DNA of 64,000 nucleotides from contig OX328105.1 of NCBI GenBank assembly GCA_946811185.2, forward strand, positions 33,235,394 to 33,299,393, given 5' to 3'. This document shows positions 33,061 through 45,580 of the stretch, in pieces. The position numbers were made by a program, and so were the translations under genes. Within the stretch, counting starts at the first letter, position 1. Every line of letters begins with the position of its first letter. The notes beneath the pieces were generated by a model. That model had not been told where the DNA came from. It saw only the letters and a program-made list of their open reading frames with translations, and searched no databases. The DNA is from Hippopus hippopus (lineage: Eukaryota; Mollusca; Bivalvia; Cardiida; Cardiidae).

Positions 33061-33104
33061 CAGGGATCGTATATACATCGTATATGTGTATATACGATCC
33101 CTGA
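33061..33104. repeat. Hairpin on CAGGGATCGTATATACA
   Basis: CAGGGATCGTATATACA pairs with TGTATATACGATCCCTG across a 10-nt loop that is itself near-palindromic. An (AAT)n tract precedes it at 32961-32980. From 33110 to 33590 nothing is recognised. Confidence 0.75.
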
Positions 33105-34389
33105 TGGTGGGAAAAAAAAACTTGATAAAGAGAAGTAACTCTGAAGAAAAATAATTTTAGTTGATTACTGATTACCTCCCTTTCACTTTAAGGTTATACG
33201 AGAGAAGGGTATGCATAGTTAATTCCAAATATGTTTTCAAAACCATTGTTATTTTCGATAAATGTTTTAAAGAACAGTTTATTGATAGGTATTATTTTTG
33301 AGAGAAATTATTTTTGAGAGGAGTATGTGTTAGTAAAAGAAGAACTGCTGTTTTCAACCGTTTTTCTTTTACCAACACTATCACCATCATAATTTTTTTT
33401 TTCAGTCATATCTACTCATTCTAGTTATTGTATTGCTATATAACTACATAGATAAAAGTATCCACTTATTTCTCTCTTGTTCGAAACGAAATAACAAGAA
33501 GAGATAAATGGGTGTGGCTATTATTTACAAATAAGACATGTACATACAGAAAGTGGTTAATAAATCATGCAGATCAAATCAATTTTTCAACCAAATCATG
33601 CATTTAGTGATGCGAGCATAACACTTTGCACAGACACTCATATTGGGCAACTGTTTGAAAAAACCCGTTAGCCACGTAAAATTTCGAAATGGCGGTCATT
33701 TTTCAAGGTGGCCGCCAAGGCATATCGAAAAATGGTATTTTCTTTTTATTTCTATGACGGCTGTATGATACGATTTGTAGTGTCTATGGTAAAATTGTAG
33801 TTCTTATCCTAAATAGTGACAAAATAAGAGCAAATAGATGGTTCAGAGATGATTATCATTTCTAAAGATACTGCCATAATTCAAAATGGCCATTTTTTCC
33901 CCCTCTTATATACCACTTAAATTTCATGAATCACCACAGGGTTGAAAAACTATTATTCCTGCTTTTTAGACCGTTATAGAGTTGATGAGATTTGAGATGA
34001 TGGATGGGTGTTACTTTTGATCTTTCGACCCTGTCGGCATTTCGGCCATTTAAGGAAAATAACTTGATGATTAGAGGTTTTTATGCAATGGAAGGCAATT
34101 AAAGTGCAGACTAAGTATGGGTGCTAGAGTTTCAAGTTGGCCATCTGTTGTTAAAATATCGTACATCCTTTTTTTGTGTGTATTTATTGTGTGTTTTGCT
34201 TGATCTTGAAGCTTAGTACATGAAGCTTTTGGGAAAACTTTCTATTTACACTTTCAAAGAATGAATGTCACGGCACAACCAGGACATACTAGATCCTGTG
34301 TTAGTTTGACAAACCTTTGGTTAGGTTGTTTCGTGTACCAAATGATATCTTCTGAGCCCAATACACAGTTTTCTATGTTTTACCAGTTA

Positions 34390-34650
34390 GATAGCCGTGT
34401 TAGAACCACTTTTGAAATAAAACGGATATTTGAAATAAAATTTCAACTTCGCTATGAAACGTCCTTTTTAAATAAATTTTTCAAACGCGATTTTTTCCAT
34501 CTTTGATGATGTTTCTGTAAAGTTTTGGATCAAAATCATCCATATATATCCATTTTGAAGTAGATGGGTGAATACTAAAGATTATAGCGAGGTCGAAATT
34601 TTATTTCAAATATCCATTTTATTTCCAAATTGGTTCTAACATAGCCGCAC
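34390..34650. repeat. Inner inverted repeat, arms about 65 bp
   Basis: The left arm 34390-34455 (CGTGTTAGAACCACTTTTGA, ATTTGAAATAAAATTTC) pairs with 34581-34650 (GAAATTTTATTTCAAAT, TTGGTTCTAACATAGCCG) around a loop of about 125 bp. Confidence 0.8.
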
Positions 34651-35089
34651 CTGAATTGACAGGATATGTCAGCGCGGGAGAGCTGAGCCAAAGGTTATGG
34701 GGGTTTTAGTTACTCGAACAGGCTACAGATTGCACGGGACTTAATTGACACTGGATGAACGACTGGGCTAGGTGTAAGGTTTGAATACCCAAACTCAATT
34801 GTATCCCATTTCTAAATGTGTCTACTTTACTCAGAATTTTACAGTTAAGGGTGGTAAAAGGGTAGTCCCTCGGCCTTTTTTAGTAATCCAAGAAAATGTC
34901 TAGTAAACCTATATGCTCCAAGATTCAGAATGGCGAGGATAAATGCTGTCTAGATGTCAGACTCAAAAGAAACATTTAAAATCCTCACCAGCAGGTTGCA
35001 CCGAATAAGATGGTTATTCAGTGCTTGCAACAAACATCCTGCTATTTCAAGCCACCAATCAGTTACCTATCATTTTAGATCCACATAGC

Positions 35090-36800
35090 CGGATTAGATG
35101 ATGGTCAATGCATTCAAAGAGCTTTGGGAATAAACAATGCGAAATACCATCAGAGCTGTCAAATCCTATTTAATCAGGCCAACTTGAGCAAACAAGAAAA
35201 AGGACAGCCACTGCTGAAAGTTCAGCAGATGAAAGCCGCCCTAGATCATACGAACAAACCTAGAAAGTTGAAAGCCAACCGTGCTATTTATGTGATTCAG
35301 AATATCCAGAGACTGAGCTGAGACAAGCTGTGACCAGGGAGCTTGACAAAAGTGCTGTATGAATGTACCCGAAACTTAAATGGGGGACAGGGCCCTGCCT
35401 GGCTCAGTCGTAAGGTGTAGGAATTGTAATCTAGAGGTTCCGGGTTTGAGCCTCATAGAAAGCACTTGGTTTTTCGTGGGAGTCTTATTGGGCAGGACAC
35501 TTCAGAGCCCTAGCGTAGTACTGGTGAAACCCAGGACCTACATGAATACCGGTATATAAGCTGTCGCCGTGATATGACAGAAATAGTGTTAAAAGCAGCG
35601 TAAAACAATTTATTCAATCAATCAATCAATCTATCTATCTATCTAAATGATGGACAACTTTTTGCTAGACCATGGGGGTGGGGGGGGGGGGAAGATATAG
35701 TGGTACAAGAGCTTAGTACCATAAACACTGCTTGACAGCTCTATATGACAGGGAAATAGCTCAACTTTCAACAATAAAAAGGCAGAACAAAGGCCAGTCA
35801 CCAGAGAGAGAAATTTATCCTCTCTTATTTTCAGAGCCTCTGGCATATTTTAGTCGAGATGAAAGTAAGCAATGTTAAAAACAAAACATATTATTCATAC
35901 TTGCAGATCTTGTTAGTCTATACAAGCAAAGGCTAGAACAATTTGGGACTAAAACATTAGAGTCAGATGTTCATTCAATAGGACTGAGGATGGTCACAAG
36001 GCCGACGGTGTAGCTAGCAAACACGGACACCACATGAATCTTTATTTCACGTTAGGTTTAATGAAGGCTGTCTTGAAAATGCAGCCCCAACTGCACTTCT
36101 AGAGAGTGCGCTTGACTGCTTCAGTACAACTGGTATTCAAAATACAAAGAAGGCGCAATAATTTTCAGGCATTAAAAGGAACAAGAGGCCATGCTGCCTG
36201 TGTTTATGGGCATGTCTATTTAGACCAAAACTCGAAAAAGAGTTCTCGTACTTCATGACCATAGAATCAGTGTCCCGTGTGACAGAGTGCTTGAAATCTC
36301 TGCACAATTAGAAGTGGCTGTGTACAGGTTTATGGCAGAGGTCCCGAGCGGTGTTACTCCCTTACTAAGAAGAGGGGTCTTCACCAGAGCTGCTGTGACA
36401 ATATTGACCATAATCTGACAGCAGCAACCGCCCAAACCCCCTTTCACGGAACAAGTTTATTGCTTTTTTCAGCATCAAACCTCAGATGACGAAGGTGAAA
36501 AGCAGGAACCACTCAAAATCAGAGACAAAAGTGTAAAGAAAGTCCCCGAATTGCCTGAATCTTTCACCAATATCTAAGCTGCTGCTTTTACCAGCAAGAA
36601 ACCTTCTCCGCTTTCTTATGTGTACTGTGTATGATAGAGCTAGTTTTGCTGCTGATATTGACATTGTCCGGCTTGACACGTTTTACGAAAGCAGAAGTCA
36701 TACGACGCAATTCCTCCAACAAGCCCAGCTTTGGTTCAACACACAAATCGTGCTTTATAAGTAGGTTGTGTCTGGGGCCAAGCAAGAATTAGGAAAATGG
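35090..36800 (+). pseudogene. Degenerate repeat-associated protein coding remnants
   Basis: Plus-strand fragments with stops and frameshifts read as one protein. They are GINNAKYHQSCQILFNQANL near 35124, DLVSLYKQRLEQFGTKTLES near 35908, and VPSGVTPLLRRGVFTRAAVT then PPFTEQVYCFFQHQ at 36340-36480, followed by KVPELPESFTNI. The pattern resembles an uncharacterised protein that I recall recurring in bivalve genomes; the name and function are unknown to me and I could not check it. A SINE interrupts the coding remnant. It is not functional. Confidence 0.45.
35393..35612 (+). mobile_element. tRNA-derived SINE with CAAT tail
   Basis: The head GCCTGGCTCAGTCGTAAGG (A box) and GGGTTTGAGCCTC (B box) are followed by a GCACTTGGTTTTTCGTGGG body and a tail GCCGTGATATGACAGAAATA. 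It ends in CAAT and CTAT microsatellites (35610-35645). Confidence 0.8.
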
Positions 36801-37499
36801 AACAAGAAAGTCTATCCGAGTGGGATGGAAACTGCAGGATAATTTGTGGCAGATTGTCTGGACCACTCTTCCATCTATTGCAGTCAACTGTTAGCAGCTC
36901 ACAAAATGTGGCTCCAAGTAATGTAAGTGTTATCGTTTTAACCTTCCCTGTACAGAACTGTGTAGTCACAAATGTGAAAATTAAACCATATAGGTGGCAG
37001 CAATTCACAGCTACTTGACTGGATGTAGTCTATGCATTACAATCAAACCTGCACCCCTAAATCGGCATATTATCATCTATAAGGACAAAACAAAAGTAAA
37101 AAATCAGTTTATGTTATTAACATGTTCAAATTCGATATCCTCATGCTAAAAACATACATTTCGACATCAAAAACTTTAAAATCAGTCAATTATCTTCAGT
37201 TTCATGATAAAACTAAAATTTAAGAACAGTAAATGGCGGCAATCTTGAAACACGTCCGCCATTGTGAATTTTTCGCGAGGCTAACGGTCTTTTAAACAAG
37301 TGTATGACCTGATCAACATACATGCCAAATCAGATGCTTGCGTCACTAAGTGCATGATTTTCTCACTATTCTGCTCCACTATAGTACTTCTTAGCAGGTC
37401 TTGACAAAGTCCGGCATAACCTATGGCAATACGTACCTATATTAACGTTAGGGTAGGCGTCCACAGTTACGTTTAAGTTTTCTAAAACCTCAATTTTTT

Positions 37500-37975
37500 C
37501 AATCTATGCAGTGGATTAGGTCCATGTTTGGTATGATGATAGACATATTTCCAAAGTTTCTTCTAGCAGTGCCTGAGCCCATGATCTTAAGGTCAGGGTT
37601 GTGGACTTTGATATTTAACAGTTTTACAGCATAGTTTTTAAAAGCTCATATTTCAAAACTAAAAGCTGGATTTGTTTCATATTTGGCTTGTTAAAAGATA
37701 CAGGTCCAGAGTTTTATTGAGCAATACCCTAGCCATGCACATGCTCATGATCTCAAGGTCAAGGTCACAGATTTTGATATGTCATGTTAAAGTTTTCTAG
37801 AGCTGCTGTTTTCCAGACTGTATGATTGATTTGGTATATATTTAGTATGATGATGAATATAAGTAGGTTCATTCACCTATACTCCTGCCCATTCCTGAAG
37901 CCAAAGTTGCAAAGGTTCATTTAGCAGTACCCTAGCAACGTCCATGCTCATGATCTTCAGGTAAAGGTCTCAGTT
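37500..37975 (+). repeat. Tandem repeat, about 165-bp unit (copy 2)
   Basis: About three units with GGTATGATGATAGACATATT, GCCCATGATCTTAAGGTCAG and GGACTTTGATATTTAACAG; same family as 19480-19770. Confidence 0.7.
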
Positions 37976-37978
37976 TTT

Positions 37979-38863
37979 AGCTCATCTGAGCACAAAGTGC
38001 ACCTGTGTCATTCGTCCGTCGTGCGGTCGTCATCATTGTGTGCACTCTAGAGACCACATTTTCAGTCAGATACACTTGAAACTTGGTCAGAATGGTTCTC
38101 TTGATAACATCTCGCACAAGTTTGAGATTGGGTCATGTCAGGTTAAAAATGAGACCACTGGGCCAAATCTTAGAAAAAGCTAGTGTATACAGTAGAGGCC
38201 ACATTTTCAGCCTTATACTCATGAAGCTTTGTCAGAATGTTTGTACTGACGATATCTCAGAAAAGTTTGAAATTTGATTATGTCAGACTTAAACGTAGCT
38301 TACTTGGTCAAATCTTAGAAAAACCTTGTGTGCACTCCAGGGGCCACATTTTAGCCTGATACTCATGAGACTAGGTCAGATTGTTTATCTTGATGATATC
38401 TAAAATAAGTTTGAAATTGGGTCATGCTGAGTCAAAAAGTAGGTCATTTGACCAGATCTTAGAAAATCCTTGTGTGCAATGTAGAGGCCACATTTTTAGC
38501 CTGATACTCATGAAGATTAGTCAGAATGTTTATCTTATGTTTGTCTTGATGATATCTCAGACAAACATGAAATTTGGTCATGTTGGGTTATAAAGTAGGT
38601 CAAGGGGCCAAATCTTTAAAAAAAAAAAAGAAAAACTTGAATGCACTCTAGAGGCCATATTTTCAGCCTGATACTCATGAAACTTGGTCAGAATGTTTGT
38701 CTTGGTGATATCTATGACAAGTTTGAAATTGGGTCGTGTCGGGTCAAAAAGCAGATCTCTTATACTCACGGGTTTTACATCATTTAAAGTAAGATCTCTT
38801 CAGCTTTATCAACTGTACATGATTTTACTCAGGTGAGCGCTTTAGGGCCAATGGTGCTCTTGT
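37979..38863 (+). repeat. Tandem-repeat mobile element, array G
   Basis: 5' end AGCTCATCTGAGCACAAAGT, five to six units (GAAACTTGGTCAGAATGGTT and so on), and a 3' end CTCAGGTGAGCGCTTTAGGG with CCAATGGTGCTCTTG. From 38870 to 40560 I see only a 24-bp perfect palindrome (39353-39376, AGATAATACAC then GTGTATTATCT), a T-rich run and otherwise unique DNA. Confidence 0.75.
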
Positions 38864-40559
38864 TTAAATTTCATGTAAAAGATTTGATGTTGGATATACG
38901 TCCACAGTTTCAAAGAGCTATACCTCTGCCCATGCTCGTGGCCAAAAGGTCAGGGTCACAGACAATTTCCTGGACGAAATCAAGGAAGGGCTGTTGCCTA
39001 AGATTTGATGTATTCTGTACTAGGCTGGGACCCTATAGAGGGTTTCAAGGCACTGCAATCCCCAACAAATTTTTTCAAGCAAGTTTTGCTGTCTGATGAC
39101 AGTTTTTGACGGATTTTCTGTATATATATTTTAAGTATGTAACATATTTGTCAAAAAAACCTGGACTGTAATCTAAACATTAATTATCTAATCACAAAAT
39201 AGGTAGAGATTTCTTCCTAGGTACATGTAACTCTAGGTTTCAAGTTAGAAAATAGCATCCTGGAAATTTCCAGGTGTGATTGATTTTTTTGTTAATCACA
39301 TAACACTTCCTCAACCAGTGTATTAAATCCATTACTTATTTGATAATACACTTAGATAATACACTGGTGTATTATCTTTTTTTTTTTTTTTTTTTTTGTC
39401 TTGATTATGGTTAATTTGTAGTTACGAGCGTGTGAATCCGGCAAGACCAACCACACCACATGCCGGAATTTGTAATACTTTACCATGTTTCGGAGGATGA
39501 CATTATTGTTGCTAAGATGTATGCAGGTGGTTCCCAGTTTTATGATATTCATCTTTTATAAAAAGACAGCAAAAGTTAAATCAACATAATTGAGGAGATT
39601 TTTTTATTAACTCGCATTAAAAACTGTTTCTTTCTACTTTCGATGTTATTGTCAAAGAGCTCTTAGTGTCGTGTACAAAATTAATTTCAATCAAAACTAC
39701 ATCTGTAAACCGTGAAAGGTATATAAGTTAAAGATGATGTTTGTCTGTCATTCATTTTATGTGATGAACAGAATCTCACATTTCTGTTTATGTATTATCA
39801 TTTTAATAAAACAAGTTGAATAAAGTGTATATAATGCTCGCCAAGGCTCCCCTCATATATTTCAGTCAATTCGTGTGATAAATATGAAAATACATTATAC
39901 ACTCAAGAAAGATCCTGTATGTCAATTGTCCCATTTCTAAAGGCTGCAGGACCTTAATGACATAAGGTAGGAAAATCCCTGCACTGTCCATTTAAGTTCA
40001 GAATGCTACATTATTGCAGTGAAATTTAGGTCATAAAATTTAAGATAATTAGAGTATGGTTGACGTGAGATAAGGCTCTGCAAGAACTGGCTTAAGTAGA
40101 CTGTAAACTTCATAATGATCGCTCTGTGTTGGATATTGGATCCCAAAACAACTTTCCTGGAGGTAAGGTAATTTTGTTTACAGGTAGCTTTTACATTAAT
40201 TTGTCAAGTTATTCTGATTTTAGAGTCTTGATCTAGAAACCTTACCTGTTTCAGAGTTTTAAGTGCCAGATATTCCTGGAAAGGTAAAATCTACAGCAAC
40301 CACATGACAGACGTTTTTGGTGGTATTTACCAAAGAATGAAATGTCAAGGCTTCTGAAAGCAGAGGATAGTCAGTTTCAAAGACAGGTTAGTGAAAATAT
40401 TGAACCTGTATTAGATTAGTTGTTGCCGGTACTTGTTGAGATGTCCACCTGGACTGAAATGTATCTGAATGCAACTGGCATTTGAAGATGCCAAAGGAAG
40501 GTACATGATTTTGAGGATGGAGATAGGTCTGAAATATTTTCACACTGATGTTAGGACAT

Positions 40560-41340
40560 CATCTAAAAGAATAGATTTACATGTCACTAGACATGGGTGT
40601 GAAGAAAAATGTAGAACAAGTTGAACCAGATTTTAGAAAAGTTATCAGTGATGCAAAGGATACTGATTTTGAAAATAGTGGTTCTACTGAAATATCAATT
40701 GAAGCTGTTCAAAAAGCTTCAACTCTCACCAATGAAAAATATTATAAAATGATTCAAGTGATGTTTGTAGAATTAGAAAAACTGAATTTGCTGATGCTGA
40801 GATAAATGTAAACGAAAGAACCGGTGTGACAGAAACGAATCAAGACTAAGATATGAGTGAAGTATCTGGCCATTTTGATATTGGCATTTATATGCAGACT
40901 TGTACTCATATAGATAAAATAGAACATGAACTACAGAAAGAAGTACCTGATAGTTCTAGTGATAACAATGAAGATTTTTTCATGGATTGCAATGGGATCA
41001 ATAATATCAAGACAAACACAAATTGTTAAACAGGTCTTGATGATATTGATGGTGCAATGGACATTAGTTTTGGTCTCATTTATGATGATGTGAAAGATTC
41101 TAATTTCCATAAAAGTCATTCCAAATTGCAAACTATTCCACAAGCCAGTTTCGTTTCTTATAAACAAAATGAACTTTCTAGACAATCAACAAACACATAG
41201 TGGTTCTGAAAATGAGAATTCTGATTACGATGTTCCAGACTCTGCAGATACCTTGAAACTTTTAAGAGATGGAAAAGGTCGGGGGTACTTGGATGCCATT
41301 CAGAGAAGCAGTATGAGAGTTTTGCACATGTACTGCAGGA
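40560..41340 (+). pseudogene. Acidic ORF remnant, copy 1 (unknown family)
   Basis: I do not recognise the family. An open frame (40581-40805) reads EQVEPDFRKVISDAKDTDFE and so on. After a stop the DNA from 40800 to 41180 is similar to 49520-49830: GTGTGACAGAAACGAATCAA, GATATTGGCATTTATATGCA, and AATGAAGATTTTTTCATGG with GATTGCAATGGGATCAATAA. A second frame starts at 41169 (DNQQTHSGSENENSDYDVPD). Stops and frameshifts relative to the copy at 49.5 kb suggest a decayed duplicate. Confidence 0.45.
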
Positions 41341-41754
41341 AATTCACGATCTGGGAAAGGTCTATACCTCCCTCCTTTACAATTACAAACTTTTCTAAAG
41401 TACATGTAGGTTGTCGGGGATTACCCTACCTTTTATCATTTGGACCAGGGGCCCTTAAGATAGGGAAAATATGCTTGCTTGGCAATCCATCATAATAAGA
41501 AACTGGAGCGCGTAATATGAGAAGAAATAAAATAAAGTCTTACTAAATCAGTATAAATGGTATTACATGCATAAAATTAATATACATGTACATGATAAGT
41601 TGTTATTTTAAGCTAACTAACCCTTAATTGAAAGTGATACATGATAATTTTGGAACTTTGCGCTTCCATGCTGGCAAGCTATTAATGTATCGATACAATG
41701 ACTTACATTCTCAACTATTTAACCTGTAAAGTGCCTTTTACCACTGTCTTTGTA

Positions 41755-41935
41755 TTTGACGCCAGTGTAGATCATTATCTAACTACACAAAACATGCTGT
41801 CTGATCTTTGATCTACACTTTCCGCTTTGCTGAAACACTGAAGACAAGAAGCAACCACAAAATTGCCATCATCTAGCTTCTTATTCTACACTGAAAATGT
41901 CCTTGGACTTCATCTGGCAGTTTACGGGTTAAAAG
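41755..41935. mobile_element. MITE of the GATCAGACTGCAC family, diverged
   Basis: GACGCCAGTGTAGATCATTA, CTGTCTGATCTTTGATCTAC and GCTGAAACACTGAAGACAAG match the family seen at 57725. Confidence 0.65.
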
Positions 41936-42531
41936 GAAATCAAAGGAAAAGGAAAGAAACTGTCGCAATTACCGTATTTTCCGGACAATAGGTCGCTGCA
42001 CTGTATAGGCCGCACCCATCCATTTTAACCATTTAAGAAATAAAAAGTATTGTATGGCCGCAACGGCATATTAGCCGCGGCCGATACGCTTAGTTACTGC
42101 AGGAATCTTATATACAGGGATAGGAAACGCGGTGTAACTTCCGGTTATTCACTGTCTTCTTTCGAATTGACCGCAAAGGAAAAAACGGCGGCCATCTTAA
42201 ATTTCGGCATACGACGGTCACTGTTTTAATCAACGTTTTGCTTGGTTATCCCATACGTCCTTCTCAACAGGTAAGTTTCCGAATATTTACATGCTTAGAA
42301 TATATGTACCATCAATTTTTTTTCGGAGATTTTGTTTTATGTGCTTATTTTGGCGTTAAAAATTCATGGCCTAATCATGTTTGCCCCGGGATGTTCGGCA
42401 GGAGGATTTGGTGACGTGCAAAAGAAATACTTTATAAGTACATAAAGTAGCGTCCAAATAGCAACATGTTGGTAAAAATCACGAGATAGAGTACATCTCC
42501 TTGTATTAAAGCCAATTTTGTGCTGATTTTC

Positions 42532-42965
42532 GATTCCTAAGTTAGATAATTATGGGCTCAAAACTGGGCTATTTTCGGTATTTCATCACAAAATGGCGGA
42601 CCAATGTGGTGAATTTGGCGGGACCCTACTGATAGTTGTAGCATTCTCAATTTATTTTTAGAAATAAATTTGTTCAGATTTTGATATATTTATAAGCAGT
42701 AAGTATTTCTTTTTGTTTTTAAATCAAATCTAGTGATTTTGATTCCAAGGTTAGATAACTGTGTGCTCAAAAACTTGGCTATTTTCGGTCTTAATTGCAA
42801 GATGGCGGCCCAATATGGTGAATTTGCTGAGACCCTGGTGATAAATGTAGCAATCTGATTCCGTCTTTTGAATTAATTGTGTTCAGATATTACCATATTT
42901 ATAAGCAGTAAGTATTTCGTTTTTCACTAAAATCAAATATAAGCTGTTTATCGAATCCTAAGTAA
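42532..42965 (+). repeat. Tandem duplication, about 210-bp unit
   Basis: GATTCCTAAGTTAGATAATT (42532), GATTCCAAGGTTAGATAACT (42741) and GAATCCTAAGTAAATAAAAG (about 42953) start successive units. Each of the first two contains an ATGGCGG motif and TTATAAGCAGTAAGTATTTC. Confidence 0.75.
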
Positions 42966-43539
42966 ATAAAAGTGCAGCCTAAAAAGGGGTTATTTCAGTA
43001 AAGGTGGAAGCGCAGTACCACACATTGGTAAAAAATGATTGGATTTTTGACAGTTGGCCATATCCTGAACAAATTCAGATTATAGTCTAACTATGTGAAA
43101 ATAAAACCATATTTTGCAACGTAACTGAAGAATTAAAATGTTACGTTTTGTAAAAAGGAGAAATTTGAAATTCAGTTGGTTCTATATTTTTTTTTTTTTT
43201 TTCAGATATGTATTGTGACAGCACAAACACTTCAAAACATGGTTTCAAGAGCTGTCAACATACTGTTGTGATGCATCCTGTGAACAGAAGAATGACATTG
43301 AAGATGGTTTTGTAATTCTGCATAAAGTGTGCTAGTATGAAACTGAGGCTGGGCTTGAAAACTTGGAATATTAAAGACCAAATCAGCTGTGAACTGTACA
43401 AACCTGCAAGAAAAATGCTAAAGTGAAATTAATGTATTTGAATATGAAAGCTGTGAGCTTCTTCTACCATCAAAGTATATTTAGTATGTATAGCTCAATA
43501 AGCCACTAGAAGTATGGAGTTATTTAATTATCTGTGACA

Positions 43540-45580
43540 AATGCTAGTATTCCTGAATCTTAAGTTTTCACTAACCTGGGGAATATCCATACTTCCGAAA
43601 ACATTGTGAAAAAAGAAGAAACTACCGGTAAGTACATGTCACAACATGTTAGGATTCGATAAACAGCTTATATTTGATTTTAGTTGTATCATAGCAGCCA
43701 TTATACTTATCTATTTGTTTTTTGAATTTGCACAACTGTCTGCACAAGCTGCGTGTTGCTTTTCCTCATCAACATATTTTCTGAGGGAGAGAAGTATGTA
43801 TCTGTGTTGTGCAAAATTCTCTGAGAATCATGATGTTGGTTTCCCACTACTCACACTATTGTCATAAAACACTAAAAGTACATGTATTAAATTTGACATA
43901 CTTTTGGTTTCTTCAAACAACACAGTACATTCAGTATCTACAGTCTTATAAGCCAATTGAGGTAAGGAGTTATCTAATAATCTGTGACAAATGCCAGTAT
44001 TCCTGAATCCTAAGTTTTCACTACCATGGGAAATTTTTACACATCTGAAAACATTGTGGGAAAAGTAGAAAATGTTGGCAAGCATGTTCTCATTTTCTCA
44101 GCAAAGACACAAGTGACACATTTCATTTCTTGTCTGCAAATAATTCTGAATCAGACAAGTCTCAAATTTCGTTGTCTGGCAAAGTGTTCCTGAAGGTTGG
44201 TTGCTTTCAACATTCTGCAACTGTATCACAGCAAACAATGCAGCTATCCATATTCCATGTATTACTAGAGTTGGGAATGTTTCTACTTGAAAATCTCTGT
44301 TGAGGGAGAGAAGTATATTATGGGCGTTTGTATGACATGCACCAGGATTATAATGATAGTTTAATATACCAATAATATCTCATATGCACAATACTTTTAC
44401 CATAATCATTAACTACAACTTGCCATAGTGAAAAAGTTTTAGGAGATAAAAGTCTACATTCAATGAAAAAAGCATTTGCGGAAGCAACTAACCATTTGCA
44501 TGTTACATTTTATCGCAAAAAGATTGGTCCTTGTGTCATACTGTTTTCCAAAGATTTCTACAGTGGATTTATGTAAAATCAAATTTATTAGGCATAAACT
44601 TAAAACTTGCTAAAGGAACACATTTTTCAGCACCATTTAATTTTGTAACACACATGTAGCTCAATATTCATGGCTGCCTTAGGTTTTCAGCGAGAAATTT
44701 TAAAATATCAATTTCAACATAAACTTTCTTTGTACAGTGTGAATTTTTTTGAAAATTTAAAAAATGAAAAACATTTGAAGGAAAGGCAAAAACATAATTT
44801 TTTTAATAGTAAAGAAATCATTTTGAAAAGAATTGATCACCGGCTGCAACTGGTCTTTTACAAATGTTTTCCAATGCTGTCCACTGTATGAGGAGTGAAA
44901 AGTTAAATTTGTACAAAGTCCTACACAACTTAAACTGTTTTCAAATTGGTCCAAAATCAAAGCATTCAAAGTTATTAGATAACCTTAAGTTCTCTGACAG
45001 AATAAAAAACCATTATTGAAGAAGGAAAAATTGCTTGTCAAAAGCAACTTTTACTTTGCCACATTGTTAACTCTTTTTGAAACAACACAGAAGCAGACTT
45101 GTACAAAGTGAGAGCATTTACAGACAACAATTGAAATGCGACTCAAATTATGGAATTTGTCAATGATATAATTGAAAGCATTTGGGGAAAAGGAGAAAAT
45201 GTTGGTAACCAGCATTTTCTCCTTTTCCCGCAATGTTTCCAAAAGGCTTCTTTCTCTTGGTCATCAGAACTCGGGGTTGTGTGGCAAAGGGATAATTGCA
45301 GATTTGTCTTTTTTTTTTCTAATAATTATGCTTCTGACTATTTTTTACCAAAGAACAATTTTTGGGGGCCCCTGGAAGTATTAGCAAACAACAACTGAAA
45401 GTAGATTCAAACGATTGGATTTTTTTTGCATTGTATTGAACATTACGGATAAAAATGTCGAAAACAGGTACATGTGCTAGGCTAGCATTTTGTTCTTTTC
45501 CCACAATATTTTCAAAAAGCTTTAAATATTCCGAAGTCATCAAACACACAAGGTTGTAAGGTACACAGGTTAATTTGAAA
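43540..45580. mobile_element. Nested piggyBac-type MITE copies
   Basis: A near-complete copy spans 45071-45291 (+), with TTAA at 45067-45070 and the core AATGTTGGTAACCAGCATTT at 45200. Partial copies lie at about 43545-43640, 44030-44190, 44940-45066 and 45400-45575. Confidence 0.68.

Larger units (their letters stand above)
33593..37360. mobile_element. 3.8-kb element with long imperfect inverted ends
   Basis: The left end AAATCATGCATTTAGTGATG and the right end (read in reverse AAATCATGCACTTAGTGACG) match. Homology continues for about 130 bp through GTTAGCCACGTAAAATTTCG / GTTAGCCTCGCGAAAAATTC to ATGGCGG. Inside are degenerate protein fragments, a SINE at 35393-35612 and an inner inverted repeat. 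The class is unknown. Confidence 0.6.
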
